Positions 18,141-28,274 of a DNA stretch of 64,000 nt are shown here, piece after piece; the stretch's first letter is position 1, and each line of letters begins with the position of its first letter. The position numbers and the translations under genes are program-made. Source of the stretch: Acinetobacter apis (lineage in GTDB: Bacteria; Pseudomonadota; Gammaproteobacteria; Pseudomonadales; Moraxellaceae); NCBI RefSeq assembly GCF_900197575.1, contig NZ_FZLN01000004.1, positions 92,574 to 156,573 of the forward strand. Direction: 5' to 3'. The notes under the pieces are model-generated. The model saw only the letters and a program-made list of their open reading frames with translations. It was not told where the DNA came from and ran no database searches.

Positions 18141-18602
18141 ATGCATTGTCCATTTTGTAATGTGCCCGACAGTAAAGTTATTGATTCAAGATTGGCAGCA
18201 GCAGGCAGCCAAATACGTAGGCGCCGTGAGTGCACAAGCTGTGGTGAGCGTTTCACAACATTTGAAACCTATGAAGTGGTGATGCCACGCGTCATCAAGT
18301 CCAATGGAAAAAATGAACCTTTTGATGAAGCAAAGCTCAAACGTTCATTAATGCATGCCTTACAAAAGCGTCCTGTGATGCAAGAACAAATTGAAGCAGT
18401 ATTACATGATATTCAACAAACAATTCGCCGTTTAGGAGAACGAGATGTAAGCTCGTTAAAAATTGGTGAGATTGTCATGCAAGCATTATTTTTATTAGAC
18501 CATGTGGCTTATGTACGCTTCGCATCGGTATATCAAGATTTTCAGGATGTTGAAGCATTTAGAAAACAAATCGAACAAATGCAAAATACGAGTCCAAAAT
18601 GA
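18141..18602 (+). CDS. nrdR: NrdR, repressor of ribonucleotide reductase genes
   Basis: A 153-residue protein with an N-terminal zinc ribbon ([11 protein letters not shown] … [14 protein letters not shown]) and an ATP-cone domain ([16 protein letters not shown] onward). NrdR binds NrdR boxes ahead of nrd operons and responds to ATP/dATP. The start at 18141 (MHCPFC) is the family start; 14 extra upstream codons in the frame are not conserved. It overlaps ribD by 4 bases, the usual coupling in gammaproteobacteria. Confidence 0.95.
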   Translation: MHCPFCNVPDSKVIDSRLAAAGSQIRRRRECTSCGERFTTFETYEVVMPRVIKSNGKNEPFDEAKLKRSLMHALQKRPVMQEQIEAVLHDIQQTIRRLGERDVSSLKIGEIVMQALFLLDHVAYVRFASVYQDFQDVEAFRKQIEQMQNTSPK

Positions 18603-19690
18603 ATCAAAAATTTACACAACAAGATCAGCGTTTTATGTTGGACGCCATTGAGTTGGCAAAAAAAGGAATTTATAGCACCAAACCTAATCCGAATGTCGGC
18701 TGTGTGATTGTAAAAGATGGGCAGGTGATTGGAACAGGCTTTCATCCACGGGCAGGGCAGCCTCATGCTGAAGTATTTGCATTACAGATGGCAGGTGAAC
18801 ATGCCGAAGGTGCAACAGCATATGTCACTTTAGAGCCTTGCGCACACTATGGTAAAACACCACCCTGTGCTCATGCATTGGTTCGTGCCAAAGTGGAAAA
18901 AGTCATTGTTGCCAATTCAGATCCTAATCCTTTGGTAGGCGGTAAAGGGGTTGCTTTATTGGAAGCGGCAGGTATTGTGGTTGAAACAGGCTTATGTGCT
19001 GAACAAGCATCTGTGCTGAATCAAGGCTTTCTCAAAAAAATGGCCACAGGGCAACCCTATGTACGGTTAAAAGTCGCATCAAGTTTAGATGGTCGAACCG
19101 CAATGGCTTCAGGTGAGTCAAAATGGATTACAGGCCCAAATGCACGCCAAGATGTACAACATTTTAGAGCCATTTCGGGCGCTGTGATGACAGGAATTGC
19201 GACAGTACTTGCAGATGACTGCCAATTGAATGTAAGACAATTACCAAATATAGATATTACAACCGTTGTCCAACCTAAACGTATCATTTTAGACCGTCAA
19301 GGGCGGCTGCCTTTAACAGCAAAGATTTTACAACAGCCTGATCAGGTGATTGTAATGACGCCTGAACGTGAAGATTTAAAACAATTGGGCGTGACACAGT
19401 TGCCGGTACAGCCCTTAGATACTTTATTAACAACTTTGGCAGCAGACCACCATATTTACGATATTTTGGTCGAAGCTGGAGCAACCTTAGCGACTGCATT
19501 TTTACAAGCAGGTTTGGTCGATGAGATGATTCATTACATCGCACCGACATTGTTAGGACAATTAGCACGTCCCATGTTCCAAGCGGACTTTTCAACGCTT
19601 GCACAGCAACACCGTTTTCAATTGCTAGAATCAGTGCAACTAGGGCATGATTTAAGATTGCGTTTAGTGCCGACCAATGGGGATCTATGA
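18599..19690 (+). CDS. ribD: RibD, riboflavin deaminase/reductase
   Basis: A 363-residue two-domain enzyme. The N-terminal deaminase has the zinc motif His56-Ala-Glu58 and Cys81…Cys90 ([12 protein letters not shown]). The C-terminal reductase begins about residue 155 ([25 protein letters not shown]). It carries out the second and third steps of riboflavin synthesis. It is coupled by 4-base overlaps to nrdR before it and the methyltransferase after it. Confidence 0.95.
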   Translation: MNQKFTQQDQRFMLDAIELAKKGIYSTKPNPNVGCVIVKDGQVIGTGFHPRAGQPHAEVFALQMAGEHAEGATAYVTLEPCAHYGKTPPCAHALVRAKVEKVIVANSDPNPLVGGKGVALLEAAGIVVETGLCAEQASVLNQGFLKKMATGQPYVRLKVASSLDGRTAMASGESKWITGPNARQDVQHFRAISGAVMTGIATVLADDCQLNVRQLPNIDITTVVQPKRIILDRQGRLPLTAKILQQPDQVIVMTPEREDLKQLGVTQLPVQPLDTLLTTLAADHHIYDILVEAGATLATAFLQAGLVDEMIHYIAPTLLGQLARPMFQADFSTLAQQHRFQLLESVQLGHDLRLRLVPTNGDL

Positions 19691-20985
19691 CTGTAGAAAG
19701 CACGGTATATCATAAACGCCGACATGCCGCCCGAACCACAGATGAGTATTTATTTCATCAGTTGGTGCCTTATTTAGGCAACAAACGCCGTCTGTTACAT
19801 TTAATCCTTGAAGCATTAGAGATGACAGGCACCATGACCACCGAAAATAAAACTGCACCTGCACCTATTTTTGCAGACTTTTTTGCAGGCAGTGGCGTGG
19901 TTTCTCGTTTGGCACGGCAAAATGGGTATCGTGTGATTGCCAATGATTGGGAACCATATAGTCATGCTTTAAATAATGCGGTGTTGTCATGTGTTGAAGC
20001 TCCAGCATTTAAACAACTAGGTGGTTATCAGCAGGCGATTGATCATTTAAATCATTTGCCTTTAGTGAATGGATGGGTAACTCAGCATTTATGCCCAAAA
20101 GATGATGAACACTATGACCCAATCACAGATCGCTTGTTCTTCAAACGAAAAAATGGCATGCGAATTGATGCGATACGTCAGCAAATTGCAGCTTGGCAGG
20201 CGGAAGGCGCGATTGATCATGTTGAGATGAGCGCATTATTGGCTCCTTTATTGTATTCAGCCAGTTTTGTCAGCAACACGAGTGGTGTATTTAAAAGCTT
20301 TCACCATGGTTGGGGCGGAAAAACACAAACGGCATTGGAGCGCATTGAATCCTTACTTTGGCTTGCCCCTAGCCGATTCTGTGATCAAGGTGTAGTGAAT
20401 CAGCCCGCTGCAGAAATGTGGTGTGTAGATGCACAACACTTGGCCAATCAAATGGCGCACTTTGAAGTCGATGTAGCCTATTTAGATCCACCTTATAATC
20501 AACATGCTTATAGCAGCAATTATCATGTACTCAATTCATTGACGCTATGGGATCAATTAAACTTACCATCACCAGATACCAAAGGCTATAAAAGCGGGAT
20601 TGATCGTGCATGGCGCAAAGAGCGTCCGAGTTTATATAATTCATCGAAATATGCCAAAGAAGCTTATGAAAAGTTGCTTGCAACAGTCAATGCACGCTAT
20701 ATCCTGACCAGCTATTCTACCGATGGAAATATTTCTGCTACTGACTTATTAAAAGCCAATTTGACACGTGGTAAAGTGATGTTGGTTACACAAGATGTGC
20801 CTCGTTATCGAGTCAGTAAACAGCGTCAATCTGAACGTGCTCGTGTGCTTGAGTTTATCGTGATTACAGATACACACGCCAAATCAGGCCCTGCACTTGG
20901 TCAATTGTTGGGACAGCTATACCATTATGCTGAACTCGGTGGTGTGGATACATCAAGTGTCAGTTCACAATTGGCGCTTTGGTAA
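19687..20985 (+). CDS. aamA: Orphan DNA adenine-N6 methyltransferase (AamA-like)
   Basis: A 432-residue methyltransferase. The SAM-binding motif I ADFFAGSGVVSRLA is near residues 61-74 and the catalytic DPPY (LDPPYNQHAYS) near 261. The order motif I then DPPY and the N-terminal YLGNKRRLL signature fit the D12/alpha class. There is no restriction gene next to it. A methyltransferase in this locus of A. baumannii (A1S_0222, AamA) has been shown to methylate adenine; I take this to be its orthologue by position. It sits between ribD (4-base overlap) and ribE. Confidence 0.8.
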   Translation: MTVESTVYHKRRHAARTTDEYLFHQLVPYLGNKRRLLHLILEALEMTGTMTTENKTAPAPIFADFFAGSGVVSRLARQNGYRVIANDWEPYSHALNNAVLSCVEAPAFKQLGGYQQAIDHLNHLPLVNGWVTQHLCPKDDEHYDPITDRLFFKRKNGMRIDAIRQQIAAWQAEGAIDHVEMSALLAPLLYSASFVSNTSGVFKSFHHGWGGKTQTALERIESLLWLAPSRFCDQGVVNQPAAEMWCVDAQHLANQMAHFEVDVAYLDPPYNQHAYSSNYHVLNSLTLWDQLNLPSPDTKGYKSGIDRAWRKERPSLYNSSKYAKEAYEKLLATVNARYILTSYSTDGNISATDLLKANLTRGKVMLVTQDVPRYRVSKQRQSERARVLEFIVITDTHAKSGPALGQLLGQLYHYAELGGVDTSSVSSQLALW

Positions 20986-21003
20986 ATTATAAAGGAAATC
21001 AAA

Positions 21004-21663
21004 ATGTTTACAGGTATTGTTGAACGCACAGGTCAAGTGAAAAGCATTCAAAGCATGCAAGGCGATGTTCGTATAACCATTCAAACCAGTTTAGATTTAT
21101 CAGATGTTCAGTTGGGTGACTCAATTGCGACCAATGGTATTTGTTTAACCGTTGTGGCATGGGGTGAAAATTGGTATGCAGCTGATGTTTCGCGTGAAAG
21201 CTTACATCGAACCACATTAAATGATTGGACTTTAGGTCAAATTGTGAATGTAGAAAAAGCCATGTTACCCACCACTCGTTTTGGCGGTCATATTGTGAGT
21301 GGACATGTTGATGTGGTTGGAGAAATCATTGCAAAACGTCAGGATGCTCGTTCATTGTATTTTGAAATTGCGGCACCACAAAGCATTGCAAAATATTTGG
21401 CAGAAAAAGGTTCTGTCACTGTAGATGGCATGAGTTTAACCATTAATCATTTAAATGGTGCTATCATCAGTTTAAATTTGATTCCACATACTGCTGAACG
21501 AACCAATATTTCAACATGGACAATCGGACGTCAAGTAAACTTAGAAGTAGATATTTTAGCACGCTATATTGAACGTTTATTGCTTGGCGACCGTGCAGCA
21601 GAAGTGGCTCCAGCATCGAAAGTTAGCATGTCATTTTTAGCAGAACATGGCTTTTTAAAATAA
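21004..21663 (+). CDS. ribE: Riboflavin synthase alpha chain
   Basis: A 219-residue protein made of two lumazine-binding barrels. The N-terminal signature MFTGIVERTGQV and the paired GHIVSGHVD and MSLTIN segments are diagnostic. It joins two molecules of 6,7-dimethyl-8-ribityllumazine into riboflavin. It lies 18 bases after the methyltransferase, completing the nrdR-ribD-MTase-ribE run, with aaaggaaa as its ribosome site. Confidence 0.95.
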   Translation: MFTGIVERTGQVKSIQSMQGDVRITIQTSLDLSDVQLGDSIATNGICLTVVAWGENWYAADVSRESLHRTTLNDWTLGQIVNVEKAMLPTTRFGGHIVSGHVDVVGEIIAKRQDARSLYFEIAAPQSIAKYLAEKGSVTVDGMSLTINHLNGAIISLNLIPHTAERTNISTWTIGRQVNLEVDILARYIERLLLGDRAAEVAPASKVSMSFLAEHGFLK

Positions 21664-21666
21664 ACT

Positions 21667-22299
21667 TTATTTGGCTGAAGCTTTATTTTGATTCAAAGCA
21701 ATGTCTAATTCTTCTTCAGCAGCATCTTGTAGTTGATGGTTTAATTGGCTGACAGCTTGTTGAATCTGTTGCATAAGTCCTTCAGCTTCAAGTTCTAGTC
21801 GAATTTGAATGTTCTCGATGACTTGCTGTATTTCAGGCTGTAACACTTTATTTTTATTATTTTTTGTTGTAGATACAGGCATGGCTAAGCTTACTTTTTG
21901 ATAACGAGCAGCTTGTTGGCTATATTCTTGATGCAGCGCTGCTTGTAAGTCATATCCTGCTTGTTGTTGTGCCTTATGCTTTGCTGTTTCATGTTGAATC
22001 AATGCATCAATGTAAGCCTGTTGAGATTGGCGCTGCATGTGTAAGGATTGTTCTAAAGCATGTTGCTCTCGAATTCGAGCCGCTTCAATCAGTTCAGCTT
22101 TGTATGCAGCATAAGCGGTTTCAATCCGTGCTTGAGATTGTATTTGTAATTCTTGATCGTTTTTTTGCCATGTTGGGAAGTCGGTATCAAATGACAGCAA
22201 ATCACAGACATGGTTAAGCTCGTCTAAATAAGTTTGTCTGACATCGACTGGGGTTTTTAGCCAACGTGTTTTAAAATCTGCACCAACATTCAATGCCAC
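21667..22299 (-). CDS. Hypothetical Gln-rich coiled-coil protein
   Basis: A 210-residue protein of unknown function. The first 50 residues are globular (MALNVGADFKTRW … FDTDFPTW). From about 60 to the C-terminus it is one long helical, Gln/Ala/Glu-rich, coiled-coil-like stretch. There is no signal peptide or membrane segment. It is transcribed with holC and pepA (pepA-holC-this gene, 26 bases after holC), so it may be a soluble protein co-expressed with them. It meets ribE tail to tail. Confidence 0.7.
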   Translation of the reverse strand: MALNVGADFKTRWLKTPVDVRQTYLDELNHVCDLLSFDTDFPTWQKNDQELQIQSQARIETAYAAYKAELIEAARIREQHALEQSLHMQRQSQQAYIDALIQHETAKHKAQQQAGYDLQAALHQEYSQQAARYQKVSLAMPVSTTKNNKNKVLQPEIQQVIENIQIRLELEAEGLMQQIQQAVSQLNHQLQDAAEEELDIALNQNKASAK

Positions 22300-22325
22300 A
22301 GCCGTTATGCTCCAAATAGCGAAAA

Positions 22326-22733
22326 TTACAATTTAAATGTGCGGGGTGAAATCCCAAGTTGCCGATAATGTTTAAATTTCTCTCGGCCTATTATTTTAGT
22401 CTGTTCTTTATTTTCTATAATTTCAATAATGTGTTGAAACGTATCTTGTATTGATATTGCAGTTGAACTGAAATTAAACACAATCCAAGCTCCTTCTGTG
22501 GGTAAGGTCGCTGAAATGCATACCTGTCCATCAGTATCATGGATACCATGTGGAATGAAACTTGTGTCATCAAAGCCCCATAAGGTGTCATCCAATACCG
22601 TTTGGAGTGCAGCATCAGGGCAGTACCACCACAGTTTTGCAGCTTGCTTTAAAATTTTACGTGCCAAACGGCAAGCACTATGTGCTTGCGGTTCGGTACT
22701 TTTTTCAAATAAATAAAAACTAACTTGAGTCAT
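22326..22733 (-). CDS. holC: DNA polymerase III chi subunit
   Basis: A 135-residue Hol[13 protein letters not shown] at the start, the ACRLARKILKQ helix, the LWWYCPD turn and the DDTLWGFDDTSFIPHG segment are family features. Chi links the clamp loader to SSB-coated DNA. Its start touches the pepA stop (1-base overlap); pepA-holC is a common pairing in proteobacteria. Confidence 0.92.
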   Translation of the reverse strand: MTQVSFYLFEKSTEPQAHSACRLARKILKQAAKLWWYCPDAALQTVLDDTLWGFDDTSFIPHGIHDTDGQVCISATLPTEGAWIVFNFSSTAISIQDTFQHIIEIIENKEQTKIIGREKFKHYRQLGISPRTFKL

Positions 22734-24160
22734 TATTTAACGCGATTGGCAATAAATTGAGTCAGTAAAGGTACTGGGCGACCAGATGATCCTTTTGCAG
22801 CACCTGATACCCATGCAGTACCTGCAACATCAAGGTGTGCCCAGCGATATTCACGTGTAAAACGCTGTAAGAAACATGCCGCTGAAATTGCGCCGCCACC
22901 AACAGGGCCCGTAATGTTGGCAATGTCTGCAAATGGTGAGTCTAAACCATCTTGATAATCATCAATGACAGGTAAACGCCACACACGGTCAAATGAAGTT
23001 TCACCCGCTGTTTCTAGTTCATGAATCAGTTCATCATCAGGTGAGAATGCACCTGTCAAAATTTTACCTAAAGCCACGACACACGCACCTGTTAATGTCG
23101 CAATATCAATCACAACAGCAGGATTAAAACGTTTGACATAGGTTAATGCATCGCATAGTACCAAACGGCCTTCTGCATCGGTGTTTAAAATTTCTACTGT
23201 TTGTCCGCTCATGGTTTTCACAATGTCACCTGGACGAGTCGCTTTTGCTGACGGCATATTTTCTGCTGCTGCAATTAAACCGACCACATGAATTGGGAGG
23301 TTAGCTTCACAGATGGCACGCAACGTACCAAATACAGAAGCGCCACCGCCCATATCAAACTTCATTTCATCCATGCCAGCACCAGGCTTCAATGAAATAC
23401 CACCTGTATCAAAGGTAATTGCTTTACCCACCAAGACCACAGGCGCTTCTTCACGATCAGAATTATATTCTAGTGTGATAATACGACCTGGGCGGTCAGA
23501 ACCTTGGCTCACCGCTAAAAATGCGCCCATACCAAGGTCTGCAATCTGTTGTTCATCAAGGACTGTTAATTTTAAATGGTTTGGATATGCTTTAACCAGT
23601 TCTTCAGCTACGGTCACTAAGTATTCTGGATAGCAGGTATTGCCCGGTTTGTTGCCTAAATCACGTGCAAGATTTTGACCTGATTGTAATGCATTTAACA
23701 ATTCAATCTGTTGAGCTGTTAATTGGCTATTGGAGAAATAGACTTGCTCAAGCACTTGTTGGTGTTTAGTCGATTTAAACTCATCAAAAGTATAGTTGGC
23801 TTGGGTCAGCTGTAGTGCAAAAATATATTGAAATTTTGCTGGCAATGCTGCGACATTAATTTCAATTGCAGCATGTTTTTTTTGTGCAACGGTAATAATG
23901 TGTTGTGCAAGCGTTGCCAATTTTTTTTGTGCCAATTGCTCAGTGTCACCTAAACCAAGGAGCGTGAGAAATGGCGTTTCTGTGCTCAGACCAACGAGTG
24001 GTAGCTGTTCAGAAAATTGGGCTTTAAATTGGGTTGCAGTGACAACATCACTGAGTGTTTCAATGCTTTTATTGGCAATGAGCTGTTCTAAAGCAGACTG
24101 ATCAACCAAAGAAAACACAACAGCAGGTTGGTTTTGTGGCGCGGTGATGGTTAATTTCAT
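22733..24160 (-). CDS. pepA: Leucyl aminopeptidase PepA
   Basis: A 475-residue M17 metallopeptidase. The C-terminal catalytic domain shows [17 protein letters not shown] and the signature [14 protein letters not shown], which supply the two-metal site, after an N-terminal macro-like domain. It removes N-terminal residues from peptides; in E. coli the same protein also binds DNA at Xer sites. It is the first gene of the pepA-holC-hypothetical unit and is divergent from lptF. Confidence 0.94.
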   Translation of the reverse strand: MKLTITAPQNQPAVVFSLVDQSALEQLIANKSIETLSDVVTATQFKAQFSEQLPLVGLSTETPFLTLLGLGDTEQLAQKKLATLAQHIITVAQKKHAAIEINVAALPAKFQYIFALQLTQANYTFDEFKSTKHQQVLEQVYFSNSQLTAQQIELLNALQSGQNLARDLGNKPGNTCYPEYLVTVAEELVKAYPNHLKLTVLDEQQIADLGMGAFLAVSQGSDRPGRIITLEYNSDREEAPVVLVGKAITFDTGGISLKPGAGMDEMKFDMGGGASVFGTLRAICEANLPIHVVGLIAAAENMPSAKATRPGDIVKTMSGQTVEILNTDAEGRLVLCDALTYVKRFNPAVVIDIATLTGACVVALGKILTGAFSPDDELIHELETAGETSFDRVWRLPVIDDYQDGLDSPFADIANITGPVGGGAISAACFLQRFTREYRWAHLDVAGTAWVSGAAKGSSGRPVPLLTQFIANRVK

Positions 24161-24427
24161 ATGTTTTTATAAACCTTCGTGTAAAATATCATACATGGTG
24201 ATTAATCAATGATCTCATACCATGAAATAGATACTGAAAATAAGAAGAAACGACTTATTGGATACATTCATTAAATCGCATTAAATGTTGCTGATTCAAG
24301 TCTTTTATGATGGAACATCACTTTATTCTGCATCTATGTGGATGAAAGCAAAAGAAGATAGGTTTTTTCTTCATTATATTCGGTTAAACTAACGCGACAT
24401 CAAATTTTGATTTAATGGACAAGCCTT

Positions 24428-25519
24428 TTGATTATTAGACGTTATCTTGTTAAGCAGGTTGTATCAACATCAATTGTTGTCATTGCTTTACTGACCTTGA
24501 TTATGATGGGCGGTCGTCTCATTAAATATTTTGGGGTTGCTGCGCAAGGCCGTTTAGATACAGGTGTGCTGTTTAGTATTATTGGCTATCGTTTGCCTGA
24601 ATTTCTCACCCTCATTATGCCACTTGGCTTTTTTATTGGTTTAATGCTGGTATTTGGACGTTTATATACTGACAGCGAAATGGCGGTATTTAATGCCAGC
24701 GGTATTAGCCGTAATCGTTTGGCACGTTTACTGATTCCATTAACCACTGTCTTTTTAATTGTGCAAATAGCTTTAATGGCTTGGATTTCACCTTGGGGTA
24801 TTCGTAAGTTTGAGGCATTGACCAGTGCACAAGCTGTTCGTACAGGGTTTGATTTGGTCCGTCCAAAAGAGTTCGTTTCATCAGGGCCTTATACCATTTA
24901 CGCAAGTGATTTGTCTGAAGACCGAAAAAATTTAAAAAATGTGGTCTTTTACCAGCGTGCTCAAAGTGAAAACAAACCAGATATTGTTATTTTGGCCAAA
25001 GAAGCCAAACGCGTTGAAATTCCAAACGATCCTGCCAATGTCGTTGACTTGATTGAAGGGCGCCGTTATGAGCTATATCCTGGACAACCAAAATATTCTC
25101 AAGCTGAATTTAAGAGTTATCGGTTAAGAATAGAAAATAATAGTGCAGAAGCGGCATCAGGAGATGAAGCAGAAGCGATGCCTTTATTAAATTTATGGGA
25201 TAAACGCAATGATCCTGTTATTCAAAGTGAATTGGGATGGCGCGTATTTGGACCGTTTATTATTGTAATTGCGCTGATGCTCGCTACCATTTTATCTGAA
25301 GTGAATCCGCGTCAAGGGCGTTATTACCGTTTATTACCAGGCATTTTAATTTTTGCCAGCTTAATTGTGGCTTTAATGGCGGTCAAAACACGAATTACTC
25401 GTGATGAGCTAGGCATATGGGCATATCCAACTGTTCTTGCCGTGTATGCGCTGGTTACCTATTGGTTTTTGAGAACACCTAAACGTTCACCAAAAACAAT
25501 TTCTACATCGAGCAAGTGA
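24428..25519 (+). CDS. lptF: LptF, LPS export permease
   Basis: A 363-residue inner-membrane protein of the YjgP/YjgQ family, with three membrane segments at each end around a periplasmic beta-jellyroll (about residues 120-265). The start is TTG at 24428 (MIIRRYLVKQVV), which matches the family N-terminus. With LptG and LptB it powers extraction of LPS/LOS from the inner membrane. It is followed after 10 bases by lptG. Confidence 0.93.
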   Translation: MIIRRYLVKQVVSTSIVVIALLTLIMMGGRLIKYFGVAAQGRLDTGVLFSIIGYRLPEFLTLIMPLGFFIGLMLVFGRLYTDSEMAVFNASGISRNRLARLLIPLTTVFLIVQIALMAWISPWGIRKFEALTSAQAVRTGFDLVRPKEFVSSGPYTIYASDLSEDRKNLKNVVFYQRAQSENKPDIVILAKEAKRVEIPNDPANVVDLIEGRRYELYPGQPKYSQAEFKSYRLRIENNSAEAASGDEAEAMPLLNLWDKRNDPVIQSELGWRVFGPFIIVIALMLATILSEVNPRQGRYYRLLPGILIFASLIVALMAVKTRITRDELGIWAYPTVLAVYALVTYWFLRTPKRSPKTISTSSK

Positions 25520-25529
25520 GGTCTTATCA

Positions 25530-26600
25530 ATGTTCGCACGCCGTATTATTGCAAAACATGTGACAGGTACGACCGCACTAGCGATGTTAGGGGCTACTGC
25601 TGTTTTAACTTTATTACAAGCATTATTTACTTATTTATCCGAGTTAAGCCAACTTAAACATGGCTATAACGCGGTACAAGCATTGCAGTATGTCTTTTGG
25701 AATACACCGCGTTATTTATATCAAATTTTACCTATTTCAGCATTAATTGGGTCGGTGATTGGTTTAGGGACACTCGCATCGAATAGTGAACTTGTAGTGA
25801 TGCGCTCGATTGGGGTGAGTTTGTGGCGTATTGTGGGCTGGGTCATTCGTTCAGCCATGATTTTAGTGATTCTTTCATTTGCATTGAGTGAGTGGGTTAT
25901 TCCTTATAGTAATGAACGTGCAGATGGTTTGAAACGGCATCAAACTGTTGCCTCCTTAGGTGAAGTTAAAGGCTATTGGACACGTGAAGGACAGCGCTTT
26001 ATTTATATTGATTACGCCAATGCTGAAGGAGCATTACGCAATATTCAAGTACTCGATTTTGATGACCAATACCGCTTAAACACTTTAGTCAATGCAAAAA
26101 CAGGGCAGTTTAAATCAGATGGGCAGTGGACTTTAAATCAAGTCAATCAAGTGAAAATTCAGCAAACTGGAAATGCAATTTTAGATCAGCAAACCCAAAC
26201 AGCTTTTCCATTTGCATTACAACCACGTTATGTCCACATGGTGACAATAGATCCTGAAGATTTGTCCCCAAGCCAATTGGTTTCATTTATTCATTATTTA
26301 TCTGAATATAGCCAAGTACCGAAAGCGTATCAATTGGCATTTTGGAAAAAAGTGGGCATGCCATTTTCTTTGATTGCGCTCGTGGTGGTGGCTTGTTCAT
26401 TTATATTTGGTCCATTGCGTCAGCAATCTATGGGTTTTCGACTGGTGATTGCACTCTTTGTTGGGCTCGGTTTTTATTATATTCAAGACTTCTTGGGTTA
26501 TGCGAGTTTGGTTTATTTACCATCACCTGCGTGGTTTGTTTTTGGCCCAATTGTCTTAATTTTAGTGGCGGGTGGCTATTTGTTAAATCGCGCAAAATAG
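25530..26600 (+). CDS. lptG: LptG, LPS export permease
   Basis: A 356-residue partner of LptF with the same 3 + 3 membrane layout and a periplasmic middle domain. The N-terminal MFARRIIAKHVTG and the ISALIGSVIGLGTLASNSELVVMRSIGVS coupling segment are family features. It forms the LptB2FG transporter, the first part of the Lpt bridge. Confidence 0.93.
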   Translation: MFARRIIAKHVTGTTALAMLGATAVLTLLQALFTYLSELSQLKHGYNAVQALQYVFWNTPRYLYQILPISALIGSVIGLGTLASNSELVVMRSIGVSLWRIVGWVIRSAMILVILSFALSEWVIPYSNERADGLKRHQTVASLGEVKGYWTREGQRFIYIDYANAEGALRNIQVLDFDDQYRLNTLVNAKTGQFKSDGQWTLNQVNQVKIQQTGNAILDQQTQTAFPFALQPRYVHMVTIDPEDLSPSQLVSFIHYLSEYSQVPKAYQLAFWKKVGMPFSLIALVVVACSFIFGPLRQQSMGFRLVIALFVGLGFYYIQDFLGYASLVYLPSPAWFVFGPIVLILVAGGYLLNRAK

Positions 26601-26709
26601 TCCGTAATATACGTGTACATTCTTTGTAGCCTACCACCTTGGTAACATAGTTTCTTGCCAAAAACTTAGGTAATATAAAAATTTCAGTAGACAACGAAGA
26701 GAATATACG

Positions 26710-28257
26710 ATGACGGACGCTAAGGTTGGCAAGATCCCGCATATCTTGGTTATTATGGATGGAGTAGGTCACCGTGAAGCCGTTGAAGACAACGCTTTTT
26801 TGGCAGCAAAAACACCTAATTTGACCGCATTGAAACAAAAACATCCGCATGGTTTAATTTCTGGTTCTGGTGAAGATGTCGGCTTGCCTGATGGGCAAAT
26901 GGGGAACTCGGAAGTTGGACATATGAATCTTGGTGCAGGCCGTGTGCTTTATCAAGATTTCACACGCATTACCAAAGATATTCGTACTGGTGATTTCTTT
27001 GAAAACCAAGTATTGGTGAATGCGGTTGAAAAAGCAAAAGCAGCTCAAGGCGCCGTGCATATCATTGGCTTGCTTTCTGCAGGCGGTGTTCATGCGCATG
27101 AAGACCATATTGTTGCCATGTGTAAACTTGCACTAGAACGTTCAGCAACCGTGTATTTACATGCGTTTTTAGATGGACGTGATACGCCACCAAAAAGTGC
27201 TGAATCTTCGCTTAAAAAACTCAATGATTTGTTTGCAAGTTATGAACATAAAGGCCGCATTGTCACGATGATTGGTCGCTACTTTGCAATGGATCGTGAT
27301 AATCGTTGGGATCGCGTGGAACAAGCATATCGCTTGTTAACAGAAGGTGAGGCATTACGTACAGCTACAACGCCTGAAGACGGTTTAGCACAAGCCTATG
27401 CAGCAGATGAAACCGATGAATTTGTTAAAGCGACTCGAATTGGCGATAAAACACCGATTCAAGATGGCGATAGCGTCGTGTTTATGAACTTCCGTGCAGA
27501 CCGTGCTCGAGAATTGACGCGTGCATTTGTTGAAGATGGTTTTACAGGCTTTGAACGTAAAGTACAGCCAAAATTATCTGAATTTGTCATGTTAACGCGT
27601 TACCAAGCGACTATTCATGCACCTGTTGCTTATATGCCGGGCGAGTTACACAACAGTTTAGGTGAGTATTTATCAAACTTGGGTAAAACCCAGCTTCGAA
27701 TTGCTGAAACTGAAAAGTATGCTCATGTAACATTCTTCTTTAGCGGTGGCCGAGAAGATGAATATCCAGGTGAAACACGGATTTTAGTACCATCACCGAA
27801 TGTAGCAACATATGACTTAAAACCTGAAATGAGCGCATTTGAAGTCACAGACAAAGTGGTTGAGGCGATTGAATCTGAAGCATTTGATCTTATCGTCATT
27901 AACTATGCAAATGGTGATATGGTTGGGCATACAGGTGTCTTTGATGCAGCAGTTAAAGCAGTAGAAACGGTAGATACATGTGTTGGCCGTGTTTATGATG
28001 CAGTAACTGCAAAGAAAGGACACATGATTGTTACAGCAGATCATGGTAATGTAGAGCAAATGCAGGATTATGAAAGTGGTCAGTTGCATACACAACATAC
28101 CACAGAGCCTGTACCGTTTATTTATGTTGGCCCAACGCAAGCAACGATTGCAAGTGGCGGGATTTTGGCAGATGTTGCCCCAACGTTGTTAAGTTTAATG
28201 AAATTGCCGATTCCTAAAGAAATGGAAGGACGTAATCTGATTACTTTGACAACGTAA
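26710..28257 (+). CDS. gpmI: Phosphoglycerate mutase, cofactor-independent
   Basis: A 515-residue alkaline-phosphatase-fold enzyme. The catalytic Ser67 is in [14 protein letters not shown], and metal ligands are in VIMDGVG near the N-terminus and [10 protein letters not shown] near the C-terminus. It interconverts 3- and 2-phosphoglycerate in glycolysis using Mn. The ctpA gene follows after 17 bases. Confidence 0.95.
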   Translation: MTDAKVGKIPHILVIMDGVGHREAVEDNAFLAAKTPNLTALKQKHPHGLISGSGEDVGLPDGQMGNSEVGHMNLGAGRVLYQDFTRITKDIRTGDFFENQVLVNAVEKAKAAQGAVHIIGLLSAGGVHAHEDHIVAMCKLALERSATVYLHAFLDGRDTPPKSAESSLKKLNDLFASYEHKGRIVTMIGRYFAMDRDNRWDRVEQAYRLLTEGEALRTATTPEDGLAQAYAADETDEFVKATRIGDKTPIQDGDSVVFMNFRADRARELTRAFVEDGFTGFERKVQPKLSEFVMLTRYQATIHAPVAYMPGELHNSLGEYLSNLGKTQLRIAETEKYAHVTFFFSGGREDEYPGETRILVPSPNVATYDLKPEMSAFEVTDKVVEAIESEAFDLIVINYANGDMVGHTGVFDAAVKAVETVDTCVGRVYDAVTAKKGHMIVTADHGNVEQMQDYESGQLHTQHTTEPVPFIYVGPTQATIASGGILADVAPTLLSLMKLPIPKEMEGRNLITLTT

Positions 28258-28274
28258 GTACAAAAGGATGATGA

